A program made the position numbers and the translations under genes. 12,888 nucleotides of DNA from positions 1 through 12,888 of the forward strand of contig JBIOTP010000177.1 of assembly GCA_044865965.1 (NCBI GenBank), in the 5' to 3' direction. Below the pieces are notes generated by a model. It saw only the letters and a program-made list of their open reading frames with translations, was not told where the DNA came from and ran no database searches. The stretch is from Solirubrobacter sp044865965 (GTDB lineage Bacteria > Actinomycetota > Thermoleophilia > Solirubrobacterales > Solirubrobacteraceae). Below, piece by piece: positions 1 to 6,241 of this stretch; position 1 is the stretch's first letter, and every line of letters starts with the position of its first letter.

Positions 1-235
1 GCACGCCGGCGAGCGGCGGATCGAGCCGCTCGGCGACGGCCTCGACGGGCGGCAGCCGCTCCACCAGCTCCTCGGTCGGCGGCTGCAGCCCGGTGTCGTA
101 GTCGGCCACGGGCCGGGTCTCGACCACCGCGAGCAGCCGCGGATCGGGCCCGGCGGGAACGCGGCCGCCGGTGAGGACGCTCAGCAGCCGCGCAGGCGCG
201 CGGCCGCGCGGGCGGCGATGGAGCGACCGGAGCAT
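1..235 (-). CDS. Unrecognised protein, N-terminal 78 residues (runs off left edge)
   Basis: An open frame begins at an ATG whose first base is 235 and stays open to the window edge. Almost every third codon position is G or C, as in the neighbouring genes, which supports real coding. The N-terminus is strongly basic (MLRSLHRRPRGRAPARLL), followed by residues such as DPRLLAVVETRPVADYD and an acidic/leucine-rich stretch. I see no signal peptide, membrane segment or catalytic motif in the visible part and do not recognise the family. The carbonic anhydrase stop TAG (247-245) lies in the same frame just upstream, so ATG 235 is the first possible ATG start. The 9-base gap indicates co-transcription with the carbonic anhydrase; GGACGG just before the ATG is only a weak ribosome-binding candidate. 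Confidence 0.6.
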   Translation of the reverse strand, partial: MLRSLHRRPRGRAPARLLSVLTGGRVPAGPDPRLLAVVETRPVADYDTGLQPPTEELVERLPPVEAVAERLDPPLAGV

Positions 236-244
236 CCGTCCAGG

Positions 245-736
245 CTAGGAGACCTCTCTGAGCCGCCCCGTCTCAACCTCGTAGACGAAGCCGCGCACGG
301 AGTCCTTGCGCGGGATGAACGGGCTCGTCCTGATCCGGCCCATCGAGCTCCGCACGTCGTCGTCGAGGTCCGTGAACGACTCGGGCGACCACGGGGGCTT
401 GATCCCGGTCTCCTGCTGGAGTTGCTGCCGGAATCCGTCGTCGGTGAAGGTGAGCATGCCGCAGTCCGTGTGATGGATGAGCACGATCTCCTCGGTGCCG
501 AGCAGGCGCTGGGAGATCGCCAGCGAGCGGATCTCGTCGTCGGTGACGACCCCGCCGGCGTTGCGGATGACGTGCGCATCACCAAGGCCCAAGCCGAGCA
601 TGGCGTGCACGTCGAGGCGCGCGTCCATGCAGGCCACGACCGCCAGCTTCTTGGCCGGCGGCAACGGCAGGTCGCCCTTGTCGAACCCCTTGGCGTAGGC
701 CTCGTTGTTGCGCAGCAGTTCGTCGGTGACGCTCAT
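245..736 (-). CDS. canA: Beta-class carbonic anhydrase (Rv1284/CanA-like)
   Basis: Zinc enzyme that interconverts CO2 and bicarbonate in the cytoplasm. From the chosen start the protein has 163 residues. The zinc ligands and catalytic dyad of beta-carbonic anhydrases are visible: CMDAR (Cys36, Asp38, Arg40) and HHTDCG (His89, Cys92). Other family blocks are HVIRNAGGVVTDD, RSLAISQRLLGT and the C-terminal RGFVYEVETGRL. From memory, the whole chain aligns closely with M. tuberculosis Rv1284, which is also 163 residues long and begins with a similar M-(S/T)-V-T-D sequence. That comparison decides for the second ATG (736) over the in-frame ATG at 751, which would add MYFRD. Neither start has a clear Shine-Dalgarno. 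A TATTTT element at 748-743 would put transcription start at or beside ATG 736, giving a leaderless message. The gene is divergent from the cupin gene and precedes the unrecognised gene at the left edge. Confidence 0.95.
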   Translation of the reverse strand: MSVTDELLRNNEAYAKGFDKGDLPLPPAKKLAVVACMDARLDVHAMLGLGLGDAHVIRNAGGVVTDDEIRSLAISQRLLGTEEIVLIHHTDCGMLTFTDDGFRQQLQQETGIKPPWSPESFTDLDDDVRSSMGRIRTSPFIPRKDSVRGFVYEVETGRLREVS

Positions 737-753
737 GTCTCGAAAATACATGA
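733..753. repeat. Short inverted repeat over the carbonic anhydrase start
   Basis: Arms TCATGT (733-738) and ACATGA (748-753) are perfect reverse complements separated by 9 A/T-rich bases. They enclose the predicted -10 element and both candidate ATG starts of the carbonic anhydrase gene. This could be an operator for a dimeric regulator. With only 6-base arms it could also be chance, partly because ATG/CAT are self-similar. Confidence 0.3.
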
Positions 754-769
754 AAGGGGGTCAGGTTCC
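743..769 (-). promoter_or_regulatory. Candidate promoter of the carbonic anhydrase gene
   Basis: Reading the minus strand, GGAAC at 769-765 resembles the -35 element of ECF sigma factors. TATTTT at 748-743, 16 bases further on, could be a -10 of an ordinary promoter. The two halves fit different sigma classes, so only one may matter. TATTTT ends 6 bases before ATG 736, which would produce a leaderless message, common in actinobacteria. A/T-rich DNA is scarce in this window, which adds a little weight. This is inference from sequence alone. Confidence 0.3.
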
Positions 770-787
770 CTGGGGGGCGTCCGGTCA

Positions 788-793
788 TAGACT
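788..793 (+). promoter_or_regulatory. Candidate -10 element of the cupin-nadK operon
   Basis: TAGACT fits the actinobacterial TANNNT -10 pattern and lies 10 bases before the cupin ATG at 804, so transcription would begin at or just before the start codon. No convincing -35 hexamer is visible 16-18 bases upstream, and no Shine-Dalgarno precedes the ATG, consistent with a leaderless message. Confidence 0.3.
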
Positions 794-803
794 CCTCCGG
801 CGC

Positions 804-1163
804 ATGCCTGAGCTGATCGAGTCCCCGGCGCGCGTGGAGGCGGCGGGCACGAAGCCGAAGCTCATCGACGAGTTCGTCGGGCGCGTCAACACCGGCGAGG
901 AGCGCCTGAGCGTCGCCCGCATGCGCTCGCCGGCCGGCTGGGTCGAGCCCGGCCAGCGCCCCGAGTTCGACGAGTACACGGTCGTGCTCGACGGGGTGCT
1001 GCGCGTGGAGCACGAGCGCGGCGCGCTGGAGGTGCAGGCCGGCCAGGCCGTGCTCGCCCGTGCGGGCGAGTGGATCCGCTACTCCACGCCGGACGGCGCC
1101 GAGTACGTGGCGGTCTGCCTGCCGGCGTTCTCGCCCGCGACAGTCCACCGCGACGAGCCATGA
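804..1163 (+). CDS. Small cupin-fold protein with degenerate metal site
   Basis: A 119-residue single-domain cupin. The beta-barrel signature is recognisable around FDEYTVVLDGVLRVEH (residues 55-70) and AGQAVLARAGEWIRYSTP (79-96), spaced as cupin motifs 1 and 2. The usual HxH of motif 1 is replaced by Arg52/Glu54; Glu57 and Gly64 are kept, while the motif-2 proline and histidine are absent. EutQ-like and other non-catalytic cupins show similar loss, so a ligand-binding or sugar/amine-sensing role is more likely than metal-dependent oxygenase activity, but the substrate is unknown. ATG 804 fits the start of homologous fold and follows the candidate -10. Its TGA overlaps the nadK ATG (ATGA, 1160-1163), so the two are translationally coupled and it is probably the first gene of the operon. 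Confidence 0.8.
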   Translation: MPELIESPARVEAAGTKPKLIDEFVGRVNTGEERLSVARMRSPAGWVEPGQRPEFDEYTVVLDGVLRVEHERGALEVQAGQAVLARAGEWIRYSTPDGAEYVAVCLPAFSPATVHRDEP

Positions 1164-2047
1164 TGGGGCACACGATCGGCGTCGTCGTCCACCCGCTGCG
1201 CGACAGCCGGGACCTGATCGACTGCATCGTGGGCTGGGCCGCCGGCCACGGCAAGCAGGTGCGCGGGCTCAACGAGGCGCGCGACCTGCTCCCGGACAGC
1301 GTCACCACGGTCGAGCCCGCCGAGCTCGCCGCGGGCAGCGCGCTCGTCATCGGCCTCGGCGGCGACGGCACGATCCTGCGCGCGCTGTCGCTGGCCACCA
1401 AGCACGAGGTGCCGGTGCTCGGCGTCAACCTCGGGCGGCTCGCGTTCCTCGCCGAGGTCGCGCTCGACGACCTCGACGGGGCGCTGGACGCGATCGACCG
1501 CGGCGAGTACCAGCTCGAGGAGCGCGCGACGATGGTCGTCTCCGGCGACGCCGAGGTCCTGCCGCTGACCGCGTTCAACGACTCGGCGCTGACCCGCGTG
1601 GCCGGCCACGGGCCGGCGGCGCTGGCGGTGGAGGTCGAGGGCCAGGTGTTCGCGCGCTACACCACCGATGCGCTCGTGATCGCCACCCCGACCGGCTCGA
1701 CGGCGTACTCGTTCGCCGCCGGCGGACCGATCGTCTCGCCGCGCCACCGCGGGCTGCTCGTGACCCCGGTGGCGCCGCACGCGGCGTTCGACCGCGCGGT
1801 CTTCCTGCATCCGGACGAGACGCTCCGCGTGCACATCCTCGACCGCTCGGCGCCCGTGCTGCTGGAGGCCGACGGGCAGCGCGCGGCCGACGTGGGGCCG
1901 GGCGACTGCATCGAGTTCGCGGTCCCGGAGCGCCCGGCGCGCGTGCTGCGGCTGCACCCGCAGGGGTTCTACGAGCGCGCGCGGCGCAAGCTGCAGCTCG
2001 TGGACTCCTCGGAGCTCGCGCCGGGGGCGCACCCGGAGGCCGTATGA
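1160..2047 (+). CDS. nadK: NAD kinase
   Basis: Phosphorylates NAD (or NADH) at the 2'-hydroxyl of its adenosine ribose to make NADP(H), the cell's only route to this cofactor. The 295-residue protein has the family hallmarks: GLGGDGT (65-71) for phosphate/NAD binding, VPVLGVNLGRLAFLAEV (84-100), FNDSALTR (139-146, with ND where NE is usual), the long block TTDALVIATPTGSTAYS (168-184), and VTPVAPH (201-207). Length is normal for bacterial NAD kinases. ATG 1160 overlaps the cupin stop; a second in-frame ATG at 1163 directly follows, so the product begins M-M or M. In many actinobacteria nadK sits beside recN and a TlyA-type methyltransferase; that context is missing here, where it is placed between a cupin and a spermidine-synthase-like gene. 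Its stop also overlaps an ATG (2044) that opens an 11-codon mini-cistron. Confidence 0.96.
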   Translation: MMGHTIGVVVHPLRDSRDLIDCIVGWAAGHGKQVRGLNEARDLLPDSVTTVEPAELAAGSALVIGLGGDGTILRALSLATKHEVPVLGVNLGRLAFLAEVALDDLDGALDAIDRGEYQLEERATMVVSGDAEVLPLTAFNDSALTRVAGHGPAALAVEVEGQVFARYTTDALVIATPTGSTAYSFAAGGPIVSPRHRGLLVTPVAPHAAFDRAVFLHPDETLRVHILDRSAPVLLEADGQRAADVGPGDCIEFAVPERPARVLRLHPQGFYERARRKLQLVDSSELAPGAHPEAV

Positions 2048-2079
2048 CGCCGGTCGCCGCGCGACGGTGGCCACCGTGA
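2044..2079 (+). other. Possible 11-codon coupling mini-cistron
   Basis: ATG 2044 overlaps the nadK TGA (ATGA) and opens an 11-codon frame (MTPVAARRWPP). Its own TGA at 2077-2079 overlaps a GTG at 2076-2078 that is in frame with the next gene (GTGA). Ribosomes finishing nadK could re-start here and be delivered to the GTG at 2076. Both overlaps are directly visible; that it is translated is inference, and chance is possible in GC-rich DNA. Confidence 0.25.
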
Positions 2080-2873
2080 GCCGCGGCGCAAGACGGCGCG
2101 GGCGCGCGCGCCGCCCGCGCCGGGTGCCGGCCCCGGTCGCCGCGCGGACCGCGTTCGCGCACGCCGAGATCGTCGCCCACGGCACCACGCGCACGCTGCT
2201 GCTGGACGGCCGCGAGGCGGGCCAGGTCGACCTCGCCGATCCGCGCCGGCTGGGGTTCTCCTACGTGCGCCGCATCGCCGACCTGATCGACGCGTTCCGC
2301 CCGCCCGGCGCGGGCATCGACGCGATCCACGTGGGCGGGGGCGCGTTCGCGCTGCCGCGCTACATCGCCGCCACCCGCCCGCGCTCGCGCTCGGAGGTGC
2401 TCGAGCTGGACGCCGGCGTGGTCGGCCTGGCGCGCGCGCACCTCGGCCTGCGCACCTCGCCGCGGCTGCGCGTGCGGGTGGGCGACGCCGCCGTGCTGCT
2501 GCGGGCGCGCCCGGACCGCTGGGCCGACCTCGTGATCGGCGACGCGTTCGACGGGCCGCAGGTCCCGGCGCAGCTCGCCGGCCCCGAGTTCGCCGCCGCG
2601 GTCCGCCGCGTGCTCAAGCCGTCGGGCGTCTACGCGCTCAACGTCATCGACGTGCCGCCGCTCGACGCGGCGCGCGCCCACGCGGCGGTGCTCGCCGAGA
2701 CGTGGCCGCACCTCCTGACGGTCGCGCCGCCGGGCGTGCTGCGCGGCCGCGCGCCCGGGAACCTCGTCCTGCTCGCGTCGGCCGCGCCGCTGCCGGTCGC
2801 CGCGCTGCGCCGGGCCGCGGCCGCCGCGATCCCGCGCGAGCAGGTGCTCCAGCGCGCACCCTCGCTCGTATGA
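2076..2873 (+). CDS. Spermidine synthase-like / SAM-fold transferase
   Basis: About 265 residues with a Rossmann fold of the spermidine synthase type. Visible motifs, numbered from GTG 2076, are IHVGGGAFALPRYI (84-97, the glycine-rich nucleoside loop), VLELDAGVV (108-116, acidic residue binding the ribose), a GDAA motif near 136-139, and DLVIGDAFDG (151-160), the catalytic-loop aspartates. Polyamine synthases use decarboxylated S-adenosylmethionine; this chain is short and I do not see the usual putrescine-binding Tyr-His-Glu block, so true polyamine synthesis is doubtful and a methyltransferase role is possible. The start is uncertain: GTG 2067 and GTG 2076 both give an unusual arginine-rich tail, GTG 2124 would remove it. 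I prefer 2076 because it overlaps the preceding mini-cistron stop. No Shine-Dalgarno helps. The stop overlaps the next gene's ATG (ATGA, 2870-2873). Confidence 0.75.
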   Translation: MSRGARRRGRARRPRRVPAPVAARTAFAHAEIVAHGTTRTLLLDGREAGQVDLADPRRLGFSYVRRIADLIDAFRPPGAGIDAIHVGGGAFALPRYIAATRPRSRSEVLELDAGVVGLARAHLGLRTSPRLRVRVGDAAVLLRARPDRWADLVIGDAFDGPQVPAQLAGPEFAAAVRRVLKPSGVYALNVIDVPPLDAARAHAAVLAETWPHLLTVAPPGVLRGRAPGNLVLLASAAPLPVAALRRAAAAAIPREQVLQRAPSLV

Positions 2874-4288
2874 CCGCGCTCCAGCCCGTCCACGTCGGCG
2901 CGCTGCACCTCGAGCGCTTCCGGGAGGTGCTCGACGACGACCGCTTCGCCGCGCTGCAAGAGGGCGTCCGGCGCGCGCGCGAGGTCTTCCACGGCCGCGC
3001 GATCTGGAACCTGAACTCGACCGCCCGCGGCGGCGGCGTCGCGGAGATGCTGATCTCGCTGCTCGCCTACGCGCGCGGCGCCGGGATCGACGCGCGCTGG
3101 ACGGTGATCTCCGGCGACGAGGCGTTCTTTCGCGTCACCAAGCGCCTGCACAACCACCTGCACGGCTCCGAGGGCGACGGCGGCCCGCTCGACGACGAGG
3201 CGCGCGCCGCCTACGAGCGGGCGCTCGAGCCCAACGCGCGCGAGCTGCGCGACGACCTCCACGCGGAGGACATCGTGATCCTGCACGACCCGCAGACGGC
3301 TGGGCTGATCCCGGGCGTCGCGGACGCGGGCGTGCCGGTGGTGTGGCGCTGCCACATCGGCACCGACGTGCCCAACGACACGGCGCGCGAGGCCTGGCGG
3401 TTCCTCGAGCCCTACGTGTGCCGGGCCGACGCCGTCGTGTTCTCGCGGGAGGCGTTCGAGTGGGAGGGCCTCGGCGGCGTGCCGCTGCACGTGATCGCCC
3501 CGTCGATCGATGCCTTCGCGCCGAAGAACCAGGACCTGGACGAGGAGGCGGTGACCGGCATCCTGCACTGCGCCGGCCTCGTCGAGGGCGACGGCGGGCA
3601 TGCGGTCTTCACGCACGTCGACGGCAGCCCGGGGCGGGTGCACCGGCGCGCGCAGGTCTGGCGCGAGCGCCCGCTGCGCGACGGCGACCGCTACCTCCTG
3701 CAGGTCTCGCGCTGGGACCGCCTGAAGGACCCGCTGGGCGTGATCGAAGGGTTCGCCGAGCACGTCGCGCCGCGCTGCGACGCCCACCTGGTCTACGCCG
3801 GGCCGGCGGTGGAGGCGGTGTCGGACGACCCCGAGGGGCGCCAGGTGCTCGAGGAGGCGGTGCGGCGTCGCGACGACCTTGGGGACGACGTGCGTGCGCG
3901 CGTCCACCTCGCGGCCCTGCCGATGGACGACCTGCAGGAGAACGCCGCGATCGTCAACGCGCTGCAGCGGCGCGCGGCCGTGGTGGCGCAGAAGAGCATC
4001 GCCGAGGGCTTCGGGCTGACCGTGGCCGAGGCGATGTGGAAGGGCCGCCCGGTGGTCGCGAGCCGCATCGGCGGCATCCAGGAGCAGATCGTGGACGGCG
4101 AGAGCGGGCGGCTGCTCGACGACCCGCGCGACCTCGAGCGCTTCGGCGCGCTCGTCGCCGAGCTGCTCACGGACGCCGAGGAGGCGGAGCGGATGGGCGC
4201 CTCGGCGCGCGAGCGCGTGCGGGACGAGTTCCTCGGGGCGCGCCACCTGCTGCAGTACCTCGATCTGCTCGCGCCGCTGGCCCGGTAG
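2870..4288 (+). CDS. treT: TreT-like trehalose synthase (GT4 glycosyltransferase)
   Basis: A 472-residue GT-B glycosyltransferase of the TreT/trehalose phosphorylase group, which joins glucose from an NDP-sugar to glucose to make trehalose in the cytoplasm. Family-specific blocks are visible: IWNLNSTARGGGVAEMLISL (45-64), HDPQTAGLI (139-147), WRCHIGTDVPN (159-169) and APSIDAFAPKN (210-220, matching the IDPLSPKN type). The nucleotide-sugar half has QVSRWDRLKDP (278-288) and the donor-binding EGFGLTVAE (Glu379, Glu387), followed by GGIQEQI. Length fits bacterial TreT-like proteins, and the DPQ and ID..(S/A)PKN blocks argue against a generic GT4 enzyme. A trehalose phosphorylase role cannot be excluded by reading alone. 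The ATG overlaps the preceding stop; the exporter gene follows after 61 bases. Confidence 0.8.
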   Translation: MTALQPVHVGALHLERFREVLDDDRFAALQEGVRRAREVFHGRAIWNLNSTARGGGVAEMLISLLAYARGAGIDARWTVISGDEAFFRVTKRLHNHLHGSEGDGGPLDDEARAAYERALEPNARELRDDLHAEDIVILHDPQTAGLIPGVADAGVPVVWRCHIGTDVPNDTAREAWRFLEPYVCRADAVVFSREAFEWEGLGGVPLHVIAPSIDAFAPKNQDLDEEAVTGILHCAGLVEGDGGHAVFTHVDGSPGRVHRRAQVWRERPLRDGDRYLLQVSRWDRLKDPLGVIEGFAEHVAPRCDAHLVYAGPAVEAVSDDPEGRQVLEEAVRRRDDLGDDVRARVHLAALPMDDLQENAAIVNALQRRAAVVAQKSIAEGFGLTVAEAMWKGRPVVASRIGGIQEQIVDGESGRLLDDPRDLERFGALVAELLTDAEEAERMGASARERVRDEFLGARHLLQYLDLLAPLAR

Positions 4289-4349
4289 CGTTCTCCGGAC
4301 GGCGGCACCCGACGACAGGCGCAAGCGGCTGGCCCTCGCGGCGGCGATC

Positions 4350-5873
4350 ATGGGATCGTTCGTCGCCGGCCTCGACGCGACGGTGGTCAACGTCGCGCTG
4401 CCGGCGATCCGCGCCGACCTGGGCGGCGGCCTGGCCGGGCAGCAGTGGGTGTCCAACGCCTACCTGCTGACGCTCGGCTCGCTGATCCTGGTCGCCGGCT
4501 CGCTCGGCGACCTCTACGGCGAGCGGCGCGTGTTCTCGATCGGCGTGGCCGGGTTCGGCGTGGTCTCGGTGCTGTGCGCGCTGGCGCCCACGATCGGCGT
4601 GCTGATCGCCGGCCGGGCGCTGCAGGGCGTGTTCGGCGCGCTGCTGACGCCGAGCGCGCTGGCGGTCATCGTCGCCGCGTTCCCGCCCGCCGAGCGGGGC
4701 GCGGCGATCGGCTCGTGGACAGCGTGGTCGGGGATCGCGTTCGTGATCGGCCCGCTGGCCGGCGGCTGGCTCGTCGACGCGCTCTCGTGGCGGTGGATCT
4801 TCGCGGTCAACGTCCCGTTCGTCCTTCTCACGCTGGCGCTGGTCGCCGCCGCCGTGCCGAAGCGCGAGGGCGGCCGGGGCGACGTGCGGCTCGACTGGCT
4901 CGGCGCGGCGCTGACGGTGCTCGGGCTGGCCGGGCCGGTGCTGGCGCTGATCCGGCAGCCGGTGGTCGGCTGGGCGAGCCCCGAGGTGTGGGCGACCGGG
5001 CTTGGCGGCGTGGCGCTGCTCGCGCTGTTCGTCGGGCACGAGGCGCGCACGCCGCATCCGATGCTCCCGCTGAGCCTCTGGCGCCGGCGCAACTTCGCGT
5101 TCGGCAACGCGGAGACGTTCGCGATGTACGGCGGGCTCGGCGCGACGTTCTTCTTCCTGACGCTGTTCCTCCAGCAGGTGGCGGGCTACGAGGCGCTGCA
5201 GGCGGGGATGGCGATGCTCCCCACGACGCTTGTGATGTTCGCCTTCTCGCGCCGTGCCGGGCGGCTGGCGGACCGCTACGGGCCACGGCTGTTCATGGGC
5301 CTCGGCCCGCTCGTGGGCGCCGTGGGGCTCGCGCTGATGCTGCGCCTGAACGCCGGCCTCGACTACTGGACCGACCTGTTTCCCGCGCTGCTGCTGTTCT
5401 CGGCCGGCCTCGTGGCGACCGTCGCGCCGCTGACCGCGACGGTGCTCGCCGACGCCGACGAGCACAACGCCGGGATCGCCTCCGGCGTCAACAACGCGAT
5501 CGCCCGGGTCGCCGGGCTGCTATGCGTCGCCGCGCTCGGGGCGGTCGTGGCCGCGCAGTTCAACTCCGCGCTGGACGCGCGCCTGGCCGGGCAGCGGCTG
5601 GACGCGCAGGCGGCCGCGGCGGTCGCCGAGGCGCGCCGGGAGACGCTCGCGCGCGTGGACGCGCCGGCCGCGGCGGCGGCCGTCGAGAGCGCCTCGGTGG
5701 AGGCGTTCCACGCCGGCGTCGGCATCGCCGCGGCGCTCGTCGGGCTCGGCGGCGTGCTCGGCCTCGCCGGGATCCGCAACCCGCGCCGCGAGGTCAGCTG
5801 CGAGGACTGCGCCGAGGGCGCCCGCGGAGTGCACTCCCCGATCGGGCGGGTTCCCGTCGCCGCCCGCCGCTAG
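4350..5873 (+). CDS. MFS exporter, DHA2 (EmrB/QacA) family
   Basis: Integral membrane proton antiporter of the 14-helix drug:H+ antiporter family. From ATG 4350 the protein has 507 residues. Helix 1 carries LDATVVNVALPAI (8-20) with the conserved aspartate; motif A is GSLGDLYGERR (50-60) after helix 2; FVIGPLAGGWL is the motif C region near 131-141, followed by SWRWIFAVNVPF typical of DHA2 proteins. An extended alanine-rich loop lies before the last helix, as in relatives. The cytoplasmic C-terminal tail includes a Cys pair (EDCAEG). The start is odd: ATG 4350 falls inside helix 1, whereas codons upstream stay open and encode the expected basic lead-in DDRRKRLALAAAI. No ATG, GTG or TTG is in frame there; CTG 4329 is the only near-start. 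Substrate unknown; it may export a product of, or a toxin relevant to, the upstream operon. Confidence 0.9.
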   Translation: MGSFVAGLDATVVNVALPAIRADLGGGLAGQQWVSNAYLLTLGSLILVAGSLGDLYGERRVFSIGVAGFGVVSVLCALAPTIGVLIAGRALQGVFGALLTPSALAVIVAAFPPAERGAAIGSWTAWSGIAFVIGPLAGGWLVDALSWRWIFAVNVPFVLLTLALVAAAVPKREGGRGDVRLDWLGAALTVLGLAGPVLALIRQPVVGWASPEVWATGLGGVALLALFVGHEARTPHPMLPLSLWRRRNFAFGNAETFAMYGGLGATFFFLTLFLQQVAGYEALQAGMAMLPTTLVMFAFSRRAGRLADRYGPRLFMGLGPLVGAVGLALMLRLNAGLDYWTDLFPALLLFSAGLVATVAPLTATVLADADEHNAGIASGVNNAIARVAGLLCVAALGAVVAAQFNSALDARLAGQRLDAQAAAAVAEARRETLARVDAPAAAAAVESASVEAFHAGVGIAAALVGLGGVLGLAGIRNPRREVSCEDCAEGARGVHSPIGRVPVAARR

Positions 5874-5890
5874 GCCCGCGCCTGGGCGGC
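5859..5890. terminator. Hairpin across two converging stop codons
   Basis: GCCGCCC (5859-5865) and GGGCGGC (5884-5890) form a perfect 7-base stem with an 18-base loop holding the shared CTAG of the two opposing stops. There is no T-run on either side, so it is not a classical intrinsic terminator. It might still halt or stabilise converging transcripts. In DNA this GC-rich such stems also arise by chance. Confidence 0.3.
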
Positions 5891-6241
5891 CGTGACGAGC
5901 CGCGACAGCGTCCCGGTCAGGTCGCGGCTCGGGAGCGCGGCGGGGTTCGTGTCGGTCCACGCCTCGATCACCGCGTGCACGCCGCCGTCGACGTCGCTCC
6001 ACAGCTCGCACGAGTCGCCGTCGTGGATGTTCGGCGGCCGCGGCGTGTGCTCCGGCAGCTCGAGCACCCCGGAGGCGCGCACAGCCTCGCGCAGCTCGTC
6101 CAGCGCGTCCTCGTCGAGCGTCGTGATGGGCCGCCACCGGCCGTCGCGCAGCTGGAGCTCGACCTGCCCGTCGTCGTGCGCGCGCATGCCCGCGCCGGGC
6201 CCGCGCCGCTGGTGGGTGAGGTAGCCGAACACGAGGGCCAT
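5870..6241 (-). CDS. Hypothetical protein, emfourin-like candidate inhibitor
   Basis: A 123-residue soluble protein without signal peptide or membrane segment. The start ATG shares one base with the stop of the metalloprotease-like gene (TGATG, 6243-6239), so the two are translationally coupled. The outline is a strand pair (GQVELQLRDGRW, 25-36), a helix (LDEDALDELREAVRASG, 42-58), a Pro-rich link, then DGDSCELWSDVDGGVHAVIEAW (75-95, strands) and a final helix near SRDLTGTLSRLVTAA. This order resembles emfourins, small inhibitors encoded next to M4 metalloproteases such as protealysin, though the typical N-terminal R-S-G-G segment is missing. Inference: it could restrain the adjacent protease inside the producing cell. 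It could equally be a chaperone or an unrelated accessory protein. Its stop TAG (5872-5870) interlocks with the exporter's TAG on the other strand. Confidence 0.75.
   Translation of the reverse strand: MALVFGYLTHQRRGPGAGMRAHDDGQVELQLRDGRWRPITTLDEDALDELREAVRASGVLELPEHTPRPPNIHDGDSCELWSDVDGGVHAVIEAWTDTNPAALPSRDLTGTLSRLVTAAQARA

Noticed and set aside
1560..2711. Long minus-strand frames over nadK and the spermidine-synthase-like gene
   Set aside because: Antisense shadows: no family motifs and the plus strand encodes GGDGT and other NAD kinase blocks.
4270..4350. Idea that the exporter is frameshifted from the end of the TreT-like gene
   Set aside because: The TreT-like protein has a normal length and ending, and the exporter frame simply lacks an upstream start codon; no indel is needed to explain either product.
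2630..4456. 608-codon open frame on the minus strand opposite the TreT-like gene
   Set aside because: No domain signature, low-complexity Arg/His/Val composition, and it spans three well-supported plus-strand genes.
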